In this document: positions 1 through 6,916 of the stretch, in pieces
How the letters are laid out: the number at the start of each line of letters is the position of its first letter
Numbering within the stretch: position 1 is the stretch's first letter
Virus record (IMG/VR): IMGVR_UViG_3300010885_036301
Coordinates: 1-42,448 of that record
Origin: a virus
Length of the DNA: 42,448 nucleotides
Reading direction: 5' to 3' (one strand)
The notes under the pieces: generated by a model
Seen by the model: the letters and a program-made list of their open reading frames with translations, nothing else
What the model was told of the DNA's origin: nothing
Database searches by the model: none
Translations under genes and position numbers: made by a program

Positions 1-268
1 CGTTGATCAGGTCAAAGCGTATATCGTATGGCTTTTTACCGGGGAACTCTTTGCGTGAATAATATTCCACAAGTTCTGCCATCTTTTCGCCGATAGTAGT
101 ATTCTCATAATTACAAACCTGAATAAAATTATGAAATACTTCGCCTTCAACTTTGGAATAAATAGGACGGATAATCGTCTTTTTTCCGTAGTCTTTATCC
201 GGGCCATCTAATAGCTCGGCAATTGCGTTATCAATAAGATTCATACCCTTTGTTAATTCTGGGTTCAA
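1..268 (-). CDS. Hypothetical protein, C-terminus cut by window edge
   Basis: An open reading frame runs off the left edge, with 89 codons visible. I chose the TTG at 268 because GGAG lies 7 nt upstream and the TTG overlaps the TGA stop of the preceding gene (TTGA), a coupling style used elsewhere in this genome. An ATG eight codons later (MNLIDNAIAE) is the alternative. The visible part is mixed charge (EYYSRKEFPGKKPYDIRFDL) with no motif I recognise. It is the last visible gene of the left minus-strand operon. Function unknown. Confidence 0.7.
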   Translation of the reverse strand, partial: MNPELTKGMNLIDNAIAELLDGPDKDYGKKTIIRPIYSKVEGEVFHNFIQVCNYENTTIGEKMAELVEYYSRKEFPGKKPYDIRFDLIN

Positions 269-639
269 TTTGGTACTCCATTAAATGCGATTTGTATTGC
301 AGTCCAAGAATGGTCTATAAGTTCATCTCTATAATGCCTCCAATTTTCTGGATCAAGTTCCCTGAAAAAACTTTGAATAGAAAGTTCAGTTTCTTCTTGG
401 TTTAAATAAGTATTCCAAAAATACATTTGATCTTTACTCATAAAACAACCGTAACCATTATCTACTTTATGAAAGTCTAAAACAGGGAACCAAAGCTTAC
501 CTTCAAAATAAAGCTCAGTTCCGCCCAATTTATTGTCGCCATCTTCGTACTTTAAAACTGGATACTTTTTTACGGTTTCAAACTTAAGGTCGAACCTACC
601 GTTAGGTTTCTCGACAACAATAAGATTAGATTTAGTCAT
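265..639 (-). CDS. Hypothetical small early protein, 124 aa
   Basis: The start is the ATG at 639 (MTKSNLIVVEKPNG). AAGGAG lies 10 nt upstream, inside the last codons of the preceding gene, whereas an in-frame ATG at 660 has no ribosome site. The protein is acidic and rich in aromatic residues (YFEGKLWFPVLDFHKVDNGYG), with no signal peptide or membrane segment. I do not recognise the family. It is translationally linked to the gene upstream (4-nt gap) and overlaps the next gene's start. Context suggests an early phage accessory protein, but this is position only. Confidence 0.75.
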   Translation of the reverse strand: MTKSNLIVVEKPNGRFDLKFETVKKYPVLKYEDGDNKLGGTELYFEGKLWFPVLDFHKVDNGYGCFMSKDQMYFWNTYLNQEETELSIQSFFRELDPENWRHYRDELIDHSWTAIQIAFNGVPN

Positions 640-643
640 AATA

Positions 644-877
644 TTAATACTCCTTGTCATCTTCCATTAAAGCGTCTGATATTTGATCTATCATTTCTGG
701 CAAATAATATTCAACAAAATCAGTTATTTCTAATAGAACACCTGCATGATTTTCCCAGACAATATTTATTATCTCATAATAAGCTCCCCAGCTTGGGTCT
801 GTCATTCCGCCGTGTTGTGCTGGCTCAAAATTTGCATTAATCCAAAGACTTTTACCTTTAAAACTAATTTTACGCAT
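644..877 (-). CDS. Hypothetical small early protein, 77 aa
   Basis: ATG at 877 follows AAGGGG. The upstream gene's TAA stop lies inside this gene's first codons (AATGCGTAA), an 8-nt overlap suggesting coupled translation. The protein starts MRKISFKGKSLWINA and is acidic at the C-terminus (ALMEDDKEY). Its first 13 nucleotides are identical to those of the gene starting at 1619, which has the same overlap geometry. No recognised domain. Confidence 0.75.
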   Translation of the reverse strand: MRKISFKGKSLWINANFEPAQHGGMTDPSWGAYYEIINIVWENHAGVLLEITDFVEYYLPEMIDQISDALMEDDKEY

Positions 878-1208
878 TTTTTATTCCCCTTGTTTTAAGC
901 ATGAACATATGGTAAAAAACAAGCCTTTCTTCTGAAGTAAAAGTTTCGTCAAAATGAAAGGTATGTTCTGTTTCAGTTAGTGTTTTATAATCTACGCTAG
1001 AATATCCGGTAGAATACCAACCGTATTCGTCGTACTCAGAACTGCTGAAATAATATGCGCCTTCTATTATGATACGATCTACCGCATCTTCTAGGTTATG
1101 AAATCTGTTAAAACTTAACAGAAATCCTTCGTCAGAAACATCGCCATTTTCTGAGCTTTCTGGTGTAACTGAATTATAGTACACCTTAATAGTCGAATTA
1201 CTTGTCAT
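870..1208 (-). CDS. Hypothetical small early protein, 112 aa
   Basis: ATG at 1208 is preceded by AAGGAG at good spacing. The protein is acidic, Ser/Tyr-rich in the middle (YYFSSSEYDEYGWYSTGYSS) and ends in a more basic tail. There is no membrane segment or known motif. It is the first gene after a paired-hairpin junction (1209-1286), so its mRNA segment may have its own processed or re-initiated 5' end. Function unknown. Confidence 0.75.
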   Translation of the reverse strand: MTSNSTIKVYYNSVTPESSENGDVSDEGFLLSFNRFHNLEDAVDRIIIEGAYYFSSSEYDEYGWYSTGYSSVDYKTLTETEHTFHFDETFTSEERLVFYHMFMLKTRGIKNA

Positions 1209-1286
1209 AATTCGCTCCTTATAAATAAACTAAAATCTGAGTCAACGACTCAAGGAAAAAGCTCCAGATAAAACTGGAGCTTACCT
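1209..1286 (-). promoter_or_regulatory. Paired-hairpin gene junction E
   Basis: Read on the minus strand, the gap holds hairpin 1 at 1259-1282 (9-bp stem AAGCTCCAG, 6-nt loop, followed by T5). Hairpin 2 follows at 1238-1252: TGAGTC, loop GTT, GACTCA. Then comes a T-rich stretch and the AAGGAG of the next gene. Hairpin 1 is terminator-like. Hairpin 2 sits a short distance upstream of the ribosome site. Four other junctions share this order with different stem sequences. Confidence 0.65.
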
Positions 1287-1619
1287 TTAGGCGTTGATTC
1301 TAATCCAATTTCCGTCCCATTCTTTTCCGTTTAAATACCAGACAAAATCTTTTTGAACAATTGACACGCCCGGAATAGCGTTAAGTCTATCCTTTGTTGT
1401 TGCAGTCTTATAACCAGCATTACTTATCTCAAAAAATCTTCCTTTTCTTGTATCGTAATTCATGGCTATTAATTTACCAAACAAATAAAGCTTTGCTATT
1501 TTAGGATAAAAATCTTGACCACTTGTTAATTCACGAAATATTCCAACTTTCATGTTGTCTTTATTGAACTCAGAATAACACAAGAAATGATCAATAGATT
1601 CACGAGTAATTTTACGCAT
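1287..1619 (-). CDS. Hypothetical early protein, 110 aa
   Basis: The longest frame starts at 1700, but the ATG at 1619 (MRKITRESIDHFLCYSEF) has AAAGGA 8 nt upstream and overlaps the upstream stop in an AATGCGTAA arrangement, so it is preferred. The product is basic to neutral with a central FREL/KLYLFGKLIAMNYDTRKGRFFEI stretch that looks like beta strands. It is followed by the terminator-like hairpin of junction E. No recognised family. Confidence 0.75.
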   Translation of the reverse strand: MRKITRESIDHFLCYSEFNKDNMKVGIFRELTSGQDFYPKIAKLYLFGKLIAMNYDTRKGRFFEISNAGYKTATTKDRLNAIPGVSIVQKDFVWYLNGKEWDGNWIRINA

Positions 1620-1815
1620 TGTCAGTATCCTTTTTTCTTGCGTCAAGAAATGATTCAGAAAGATGCAGATATATTTCTGTTTGATGACCAGTGCCATCAA
1701 TAATGGTAAAAAGTTTGTAGGATTTTTCTACAATTTTTCCTTCAATTCTCATATCAAAAGTCTCGTTTTTTTCATAAACGGAAATAACGTCATGAATAGT
1801 AACGCTTTGGCTCAT
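1612..1815 (-). CDS. Hypothetical small early protein, 67 aa
   Basis: The ATG at 1815 (MSQSVTIHDVISVYEKN) has GGAGG about 9 nt upstream, whereas the longer frame to 1845 has no ribosome site. The sequence reads like a small beta-rich fold (TFDMRIEGKIVEKSYKLFTIIDGTG), perhaps OB-like, but that is only an impression. Its stop overlaps the next gene by 8 nt, and its start is one nucleotide from the upstream stop, so the run is co-translated. Confidence 0.7.
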   Translation of the reverse strand: MSQSVTIHDVISVYEKNETFDMRIEGKIVEKSYKLFTIIDGTGHQTEIYLHLSESFLDARKKDTDNA

Positions 1816-1816
1816 A

Positions 1817-2083
1817 TTAAATAACCTCCAAAATAAACTCTGCAAAACCGGGGAAAAGCAATTCGATTTGAAGTTGACCTAATTCGCACTTTATGGAATT
1901 AGTCCATTGTTTGTTCATATACTTAACCGCAACATCGTCTTTATATACTGTGACAGTAGTAACTCCATTTCTTGTGTAAACATCTCCCACCATAATTTTT
2001 CCTTTGTACACCTCCCAATATTGTGGCGTAAAATTACCTGACGTATTTTTAAACTCTAAACCTGAAAACACAATGCTATCCAT
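1817..2083 (-). CDS. Hypothetical small early protein, 88 aa
   Basis: ATG at 2083 (MDSIVFSGLEFKNTSG) is preceded by AGGAGG six nt upstream. The longer frame to 2134 would run through hairpin junction D and lacks a ribosome site. The protein alternates hydrophobic and polar residues (YWEVYKGKIMVGDVYTRNGVTTVTVYKDD), suggesting a beta sandwich or barrel. No known motif. Confidence 0.75.
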   Translation of the reverse strand: MDSIVFSGLEFKNTSGNFTPQYWEVYKGKIMVGDVYTRNGVTTVTVYKDDVAVKYMNKQWTNSIKCELGQLQIELLFPGFAEFILEVI

Positions 2084-2158
2084 AAAAAACCTCCTAAAAT
2101 ATAAACTGGACTGACAGTCCATAAAGTGCCACAATTATTTATGGCACTAAATCGCTTG
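2084..2158 (-). promoter_or_regulatory. Paired-hairpin gene junction D
   Basis: On the minus strand, hairpin 1 spans 2125-2148 (7-bp stem AGTGCCA, 10-nt loop). Hairpin 2 spans 2107-2121 (TGGACT, loop GTC, AGTCCA). A T-rich stretch and AGGAGG of the next gene follow. The order and spacing match junctions A, B, C and E, but the loop of hairpin 2 is GTC instead of GTT. Confidence 0.6.
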
Positions 2159-2467
2159 TCAGTTATTTTGGTATTGACGCTTACTTTCGTCTGGATAAGC
2201 GCACTCAATTTCCATGTAACAATTGTCACAACTGAGTTCCATATCTTCCCAATTAATGTTTGATGCTAAAAGTTCCCATCCTGTATGCCCTGAAGGTTCC
2301 AGTGAATCTAGGTATATTTGTCGGCGGTTTTCTTTGACGCAATTTGAGCATAAACATCCGCCGTCTTGCATAACGCCATAAATAGGGTAACCGCCCGGCC
2401 AAACATATCCGTTTTCAATTTGATGTATATGTTTCTTCAAAATTATCTTACCAATTTTGCTTATCAT
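2159..2467 (-). CDS. Small protein with two CxxC pairs, putative zinc binder
   Basis: The 102-residue product has a CSNC pair after GGCL (about residues 40-43) and a CDNC pair near residues 80-83, plus nearby extra Cys residues (GGCLC, IECAY). Two CxxC knuckles separated by about 36 residues can hold one zinc ion, as in small phage zinc-ribbon proteins. The metal is inferred from cysteine spacing. The N-terminus is basic (MISKIGKIILKKHIHQ). ATG at 2467 sits one base past the TAA of the upstream gene, with only a weak GGTGG site, so it is probably translated by re-initiation. Confidence 0.7.
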   Translation of the reverse strand: MISKIGKIILKKHIHQIENGYVWPGGYPIYGVMQDGGCLCSNCVKENRRQIYLDSLEPSGHTGWELLASNINWEDMELSCDNCYMEIECAYPDESKRQYQNN

Positions 2468-2468
2468 T

Positions 2469-2780
2469 TTAGGCCACCACTTTCTTGAATAAACCTACGA
2501 TAGATTCATTCTGATAAACTACACCGTTCGAATCTACGGTAAATTCGTGGAAGTAATCGTTACGATAGATAATTCCCTCTTCTTTAAGCGTCCTGATAAT
2601 AACGGAAGTCGGAAGCATTTTTCCTATCGGATATTCTATGACAATATCAGACTCAGTTAATCCGCTAGAATCGTAGTGAAAGAATTGCCATTCATTTTGA
2701 TCGGCAAGTTCAGAAGAAAACTTAAACCCATTATCTTGGTCACGACCAAGACTAATAATAAAGCTCGAAACAGATGTCAT
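2469..2780 (-). CDS. Hypothetical early protein, 103 aa
   Basis: ATG at 2780 (MTSVSSFIISLGRDQDNGF) has AGGAGG 8 nt upstream. A GTG three codons earlier lies in the ribosome site itself and is rejected. The protein is soluble and mixed charge, with a C-terminal YRNDYFHEFTVDSNGVVYQN stretch and a basic end (GLFKKVVA). It lies directly after junction C and is joined to the CxxC protein by a one-base gap. Not recognised. Confidence 0.75.
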   Translation of the reverse strand: MTSVSSFIISLGRDQDNGFKFSSELADQNEWQFFHYDSSGLTESDIVIEYPIGKMLPTSVIIRTLKEEGIIYRNDYFHEFTVDSNGVVYQNESIVGLFKKVVA

Positions 2781-2867
2781 TTTGGACACCTCCTACTAAA
2801 TCTAAAAACTAGGCTTAACAAGCCAATCTGGCTCAGGATAATTCCTGAGCCAACTTTGCGGGTTAAA
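2781..2867 (-). promoter_or_regulatory. Paired-hairpin gene junction C
   Basis: On the minus strand, hairpin 1 at 2829-2852 has a perfect 10-bp stem (TGGCTCAGGA) with a 4-nt loop. Hairpin 2 at 2812-2824 is GGCTT, loop GTT, AAGCC. It is followed by TAGTTTTTAG and the AGGAGG of the next gene. The same TAGTTTTTAG follows hairpin 2 in junctions A and B although the stems differ, so stem pairing is kept while sequence changes. Confidence 0.7.
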
Positions 2868-3089
2868 CTAAAGCTTACCCGAATCCCTAAAGATGTCGGT
2901 AAGAATTACCAGAGAAGAATCGTGCATTAACCGTCCACGATTTCCGTCGCAAAAAGAATCGAACTGATCTAGCCAGTATTCTTTGTTTGAAATAACAAGC
3001 TCGCCCCTTGCCACAAGTTTCTGAGCAAAAACAAGCCAGAAATCGTAGTAGTCGCCAGTGTCCAAGAAATTGATTTTGGGATTCTTCAT
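2868..3089 (-). CDS. Hypothetical small early protein, 73 aa
   Basis: ATG at 3089 (MKNPKINFLDTGDYYDFW) has AAGGAG 7 nt upstream. The acidic, aromatic-rich N-terminal half (DTGDYYDFWLVFAQ) is followed by SFCDGNRGRLMHDSSLVILTDIF. No family recognised. It lies 14 nt after the gene ending at 3104 with no hairpin between, so these two are likely translated from the same processed segment. Confidence 0.75.
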   Translation of the reverse strand: MKNPKINFLDTGDYYDFWLVFAQKLVARGELVISNKEYWLDQFDSFCDGNRGRLMHDSSLVILTDIFRDSGKL

Positions 3090-3103
3090 AATAATACTCC
3101 TTA

Positions 3104-3298
3104 TTAAACGTTTACAATCGAGTCTTCAGAATTGGAACAATCAATGTAGCCGATTTTCTTGAGGTAATTTACCTCACGGTCACAAGCCTGTTTGTTGGGA
3201 TAAGCCACAATGGAAAGATTGTTCTTATATCCCATTCTTTCTTTCAGGATAACCCATTCGCCATTACTTACGAAATAATCAAAACGCAAAAGTTTCAT
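3104..3298 (-). CDS. Small paralogous early protein, copy 1 (64 aa)
   Basis: ATG at 3298 follows AAGGAG. The product shares about half its residues with the adjacent 62-residue protein at 3393-3581. Shared blocks include W.I.KERMGYK, L.I..Y.NKQ, DREV.YL.K.GY.D. This is a tandem duplication. The pattern W-x-hydrophobic, ER.GYK and a C-terminal GY with charged helix suggests a small alpha/beta fold. I do not know its function. The 86 bp upstream of both copies are identical. Confidence 0.8.
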   Translation of the reverse strand: MKLLRFDYFVSNGEWVILKERMGYKNNLSIVAYPNKQACDREVNYLKKIGYIDCSNSEDSIVNV

Positions 3299-3306
3299 TT
3301 GAAACT

Positions 3307-3392
3307 CTCCTTATATAAAAGCTAAAAACTAGGTCAAACTGACCGATAAGGAACACGACTATTTCTAGTCGTGCGCCCTACTGTAAGTCTGA
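3307..3392 (-). repeat. 86-bp direct repeat, copy B (paired-hairpin junction)
   Basis: Identical base for base to 3590-3675. On the minus strand it holds hairpin 1 at 3354-3373 (CACGACTA, loop GAAA, TAGTCGTG) and hairpin 2 at 3332-3344 (GGTCA, loop GTT, TGACC). TAGTTTTTAG and the AAGGAG of the downstream gene follow. The repeat ends at the ribosome site, so it duplicates a leader rather than coding sequence. Confidence 0.9.
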
Positions 3393-3581
3393 CTACGGCA
3401 ATGAAGGACAGTAATTACCAGCATCGACATAGCCCATTTTCAAGAGGTATTTTACTTCTCTGTCAACGTCTTGTTTATTGTAGTAATTCTTGATGCACAA
3501 TCTGTCCTTGTATCCCATGCGTTCTTTTACGATAGTCCATGTATTAGTCCATTCACAGACTTCGAACATTAAAGTTTTCAT
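3393..3581 (-). CDS. Small paralogous early protein, copy 2 (62 aa)
   Basis: Paralogue of the 3104-3298 product, with the shared core KERMGYK, NKQ, DREV and GY.D. ATG at 3581 has AAGG upstream, within the second copy of the 86-bp repeat. It is the first protein gene downstream of the consensus promoter at 4392-4420, after about 800 nt of leader. The C-terminus differs from copy 1 (AGNYCPSLP). Function unknown. Being first in the operon suggests immediate early expression. Confidence 0.8.
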   Translation of the reverse strand: MKTLMFEVCEWTNTWTIVKERMGYKDRLCIKNYYNKQDVDREVKYLLKMGYVDAGNYCPSLP

Positions 3582-3589
3582 TTTGAAAA

Positions 3590-3675
3590 CTCCTTATATA
3601 AAAGCTAAAAACTAGGTCAAACTGACCGATAAGGAACACGACTATTTCTAGTCGTGCGCCCTACTGTAAGTCTGA
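3590..3675 (-). repeat. 86-bp direct repeat, copy A (paired-hairpin junction)
   Basis: Identical to 3307-3392 at an offset of 283 nt. Hairpin 1 is at 3637-3656 and hairpin 2 at 3615-3627. It sits between the long non-coding leader and the first small gene. A further two-part hairpin abuts it at 3679-3713 (CCATAT and AGTGC paired with GCACT and ATATGG). Confidence 0.9.
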
Positions 3676-4391
3676 TCGCCATATTCCAGTGCAAAACACG
3701 CACTACGATATGGCTAGCTAATTAATTTATTTCCAAAACTAGAGGCGGGAGAGAAGAGCTACGGCGTAACCTACGCCATTTCGGTTAGTCATGCTTCACT
3801 GCATTATTTCGGTCAAGTCCTGCGTTGCTTTTGTGGTTTAATATGATTAGCATTTAGTGATCTATCATTACCCATAATCCCTATCTGGAACTTAACACCT
3901 CGATTTAAACGTGTAGCACGAATGCTATGCTGATACTAATTTCCAGCGCACGAATAAAGCTAATTATTAAGCCTGTTTTCAGAATCGTAGACATATTGGG
4001 TTGTAGACCGTCAAGTCTAGAATAGATTTTAAGCTATTTTAGACTCCCCTGTTTTCTAGTGTATTATACCCGCCCACGTTATCAGCGATTTACGGCGTAA
4101 GTCGTGCTACTAAACATACTCCATTGACTCTTGCAATTATTAAGCCCTGTCACGGCGTAATAAAAGCTCACAAGTATTACGTTGTTTGCTACGGTATAAG
4201 TTATGTCAAAGAACTGCGCCGAACAATAAACCAGAAACTACTAGTATTTCGTACCATAAAACCTGCCGTATCGGGCAACGCCCGAATTTAGCCGTATTTT
4301 TACGCCAAAATTACGTTTATTATCTGGATATAACTGTTGCGCTCACTTTTTGAAGAATAAGATAATTTATCTTTTTATTCATCATAATATC
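3676..4391 (-). ncRNA. Long non-coding leader, candidate structured RNA
   Basis: About 720 nt lie downstream of a consensus minus-strand promoter and contain no open frame with a ribosome site. Several hairpins are visible: 4271-4285 (TCGGGC, loop GTT on the minus strand, GCCCGA); 4014-4045 (AGTCTA plus ATAG arms with an internal loop); 3763-3777 (GGCGTA, loop GGT, TACGCC); and 3679-3713. ACGGCGTAA occurs on the plus strand at 3761, 4092 and 4152, and AATTATTAAGCC at 3962 and 4135. Base composition is less AT-rich than the neighbouring regulatory DNA. It may be a large phage RNA of the GOLLD/ROOL kind, an untranslated leader, or remnant DNA. The RNA assignment is inference. Confidence 0.4.
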
Positions 4392-4420
4392 ATTATATCA
4401 CAGATAATAAGATTTGTCAA
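4392..4420 (-). promoter_or_regulatory. Consensus sigma70-type promoter for the left operon
   Basis: On the minus strand, TTGACA (4415-4420) is followed by 17 nt and TATAAT (4392-4397), matching both hexamers and the ideal spacing. It reads leftward into the non-coding leader and the small-gene operon. It is divergent from the plus-strand promoter at 4536-4564. Confidence 0.9.
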
Positions 4421-4516
4421 CCCCTAATCGGAAGTATTAATTCATACACTTAAAAATGCGCTATCTATTACGGATAAGATGTCTTATTTTATCTTGTTTG
4501 ATTTTGTTTTCCCGGA

Positions 4517-4535
4517 TGACTCAACAGATGAGTCA
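4517..4535. promoter_or_regulatory. Inverted TGACTCA pair touching the replication promoter
   Basis: TGACTCA (4517-4523) and TGAGTCA (4529-4535) form a 7-bp inverted repeat with a 5-nt spacer. It ends directly at the -35 box of the plus promoter. The same heptamer occurs eight times just downstream of the gene this promoter serves. Position and symmetry suggest an operator or initiator-binding site. Confidence 0.55.
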
Positions 4536-4564
4536 TTGACAGGGGTTAAAAACAATGGTACGAT
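4536..4564 (+). promoter_or_regulatory. Sigma70-type promoter for the replication protein gene
   Basis: TTGACA (4536-4541), 17-nt spacer, TACGAT (4559-4564). The ATG of the replication gene lies about 26 nt further on behind AAGGGG. The -35 box abuts an inverted heptamer pair, so the promoter may be controlled by a protein binding there. Confidence 0.8.
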
Positions 4565-4589
4565 GTAAGCTTGCAAAAAGGGGTGGGGA

Positions 4590-6914
4590 ATGCAGTTATC
4601 AACTAATGGTGCTTATCAGGACAAATTGAATTTGAATTTCAATCCTGTTTCATTCAATAACGAATTGGAATTACTTTCAATTGTTAAAAAGGACTGGATG
4701 CCGAGCGTAGTTTCTGGAGGTAGAAACTTAGAGGATTTTGTACTGTCACAATTTCTGTTTGGAGATGTGGATAACGATTCAGAGGATGATTCTGAATCAG
4801 TTTCTATCGAACAATTTGCCGATATTTTTAAGGATCAAGAATATTGGATAGTTACTAGCCGAAATCACCAGAAAGAAAAATCAAAGAAAAAAACGGCTAA
4901 AGGGATAAGCAGGGAGTGGACATCAAAAGCTCAGGATAGATATCACGTTTTATTTTCGCTTGAAAATGACTGTTGGGATTCCGACTGGCTTTCTAGGGAA
5001 TTAGATAGGCTATGCGATAAGCATAAGTTTTTTGATAATTCGGCAAAGGGTGCAACACGGTTTTATTTTGGATCAGAAGATACGCAAGTTATTTACCACA
5101 AAGGATTGAAGTGGCGTTATAGCCCAGAACCTGCTCCAACGGTTCAGGACAATACTATAGTCGATACAGGGGCGGATAAAAACCCGGAACTTGAAGCTAC
5201 ATTAAATGCCCGAATTTTAGAGCTATTGGTTAGTGGTTATCATTCAGGCGAATTTTCAGCCTATGCCGATTGGACAAATTGTGGCATAGCAATGAAGGCG
5301 TGTGGATTTGACATAGAAGATTGGAAGAAAATTACCAATAACGATGTGTCGGAAAGAACTGTTATTTCTAAATGGAATGGATTTAAAGGCACGAAATCAG
5401 GCAAGGGTACACTTGTATACTATGCCCGAAAGATTGATGCAAGCTTTTTGACAAAAGGTAGCCTTAAAGGTACGGTGCGCCCTGCCCCTAGAATCGCTCC
5501 AAGTTTTGGGACAGGAAATACGCCCCCTCCCCCTGCAAACCCCACCACAGGCTCAGGATCAAATGGTAGCCCAGATTCCGGCCCACCGGACAGGACAACA
5601 CCCATGCCAATGAATATGTGGAAAGATGTGTCATCAACTTGGCGCAAGACCCCCGCCTCCCCAACAGGCGAATGGATTACGGTAGCAAATGGAACAATTT
5701 CTAACTTTAAAATTATGCTAGATTATTACCGTATTTCTATTCGTGAAAATATTATGAGAAAGATACAGGAAATTACTGTACCGGGTTATCAGGGTGAGGG
5801 TAAGGTTCAAAATGCAGGGTACGGAGAAGTCGTAGCACTTTGCAAGTTAAATAAGATTGATTGTATAAGCCAATTAGATGTGTATTTTGCCAGCCTAGCT
5901 TTCCAGAACAAATATCATCCTGCAAAAGAATGGCTAGAAGATGGCGATGAAAAATGGGACGGAAAAGACAGATTTGATTTCGTTTCTAATACAGTTATTC
6001 TAAACGAAATGGAAAGAAGTACATTTAACCTTTATTTAAGGAAATGGTTGATCAGTTGTATTGGTGCTATTTATTCGCCTGAATATAGAGGTCGAGGTGT
6101 TCTGACATTTCAGGGTGAGCAATATCAGGGTAAAAGTACTTTCTTTAAAATGCTTATGCCAGATATTGGAAAGAAATGGTTTAAAGAAGGTCTAAATCTT
6201 GACCCTAGAAACAAGGATGCAGTAGAAATCGCAATTTCCCACTGGATTTGTGAGATGGGAGAATTAGAGGGTGTTTTTAAACGGTCTGATCTGTCAGCTT
6301 TAAAGGCATTTCTTACAATGGAAACCGACACTATAAGAATGAGCTACGAAAAGAGGGCTGAAACATACCCTAGAAGAACGGTTTATTGTGCGACTGTAAA
6401 TGATCAGGTTTTTTTAGTGGATCAAACTGGCTCAAGCCGATTCTGGGTAGTTCCGGTTAAAAGGATAGAGTTGGAATTGCTGAAAGGGTTGGACGTAAAA
6501 CAATTCTGGCTTCAGGTGCGTGAATGGTACGCTAAGGGTGAGCAGTGGTGGATGAGCGATGAAGAAGACCGAAAGTTACAGTTAAATAATGAGAACTTTT
6601 CTGAGTCAGATGAAATGGCAAGTTATCTCGAAGCCAATTATGATACTAAATTAGTGGGTGCGGAAAGATCATATTTAAGGTTTTTAAATCTGGCTGAGAT
6701 TGGCGAAGAGATTGGATTTAAAACTATGAACAAGGCCAGTCTAAATAAACTGGCAAGATCACTCAGGGATTTAGGCTTTCAGTATTACCGCACGACCAAC
6801 AAGAAAGGTTACATGATGCCTCCCCTGCTAACCCCCGGCCAAAAAGATGCAATATCCATGGTTGGCGCAAATAAATCAAATGAATTAGAAGATGAGGATG
6901 GCATACCTTTTTAG
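4590..6914 (+). CDS. PrimPol-type primase / P-loop ATPase replication protein
   Basis: A 774-residue multi-domain protein. The N-terminus resembles archaeo-eukaryotic primase-polymerases: a GDVDND acidic motif (residues 58-63), an S-x-x-H motif at 90-93 (SRNH), and DRYHVLF at 116-122. A PriCT-like helical segment (SGYHSGEFSAYADW) follows, then a Pro/Gly-rich linker near 300-345. The C-terminal half has a Walker A (GEQYQGKST, 509-517), an acidic HWICEMGEL motif (551-559) and RRTVYCATVND...GSSRFWVVPV, as in the VirE/DUF5906 ATPases often fused to phage primases. It probably primes and unwinds DNA at the phage origin. The C-terminus EDEDGIPF resembles the SSB tail. Start supported by AAGGGG. The domain assignment is from motifs only. 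Confidence 0.85.
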   Translation: MQLSTNGAYQDKLNLNFNPVSFNNELELLSIVKKDWMPSVVSGGRNLEDFVLSQFLFGDVDNDSEDDSESVSIEQFADIFKDQEYWIVTSRNHQKEKSKKKTAKGISREWTSKAQDRYHVLFSLENDCWDSDWLSRELDRLCDKHKFFDNSAKGATRFYFGSEDTQVIYHKGLKWRYSPEPAPTVQDNTIVDTGADKNPELEATLNARILELLVSGYHSGEFSAYADWTNCGIAMKACGFDIEDWKKITNNDVSERTVISKWNGFKGTKSGKGTLVYYARKIDASFLTKGSLKGTVRPAPRIAPSFGTGNTPPPPANPTTGSGSNGSPDSGPPDRTTPMPMNMWKDVSSTWRKTPASPTGEWITVANGTISNFKIMLDYYRISIRENIMRKIQEITVPGYQGEGKVQNAGYGEVVALCKLNKIDCISQLDVYFASLAFQNKYHPAKEWLEDGDEKWDGKDRFDFVSNTVILNEMERSTFNLYLRKWLISCIGAIYSPEYRGRGVLTFQGEQYQGKSTFFKMLMPDIGKKWFKEGLNLDPRNKDAVEIAISHWICEMGELEGVFKRSDLSALKAFLTMETDTIRMSYEKRAETYPRRTVYCATVNDQVFLVDQTGSSRFWVVPVKRIELELLKGLDVKQFWLQVREWYAKGEQWWMSDEEDRKLQLNNENFSESDEMASYLEANYDTKLVGAERSYLRFLNLAEIGEEIGFKTMNKASLNKLARSLRDLGFQYYRTTNKKGYMMPPLLTPGQKDAISMVGANKSNELEDEDGIPF

Positions 6915-6916
6915 GA

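Noticed and set aside
4063-4068. Minus-strand TATAAT within the long leader as an internal promoter
   Set aside because: No -35 hexamer at 16-18 nt and no TG extension upstream.
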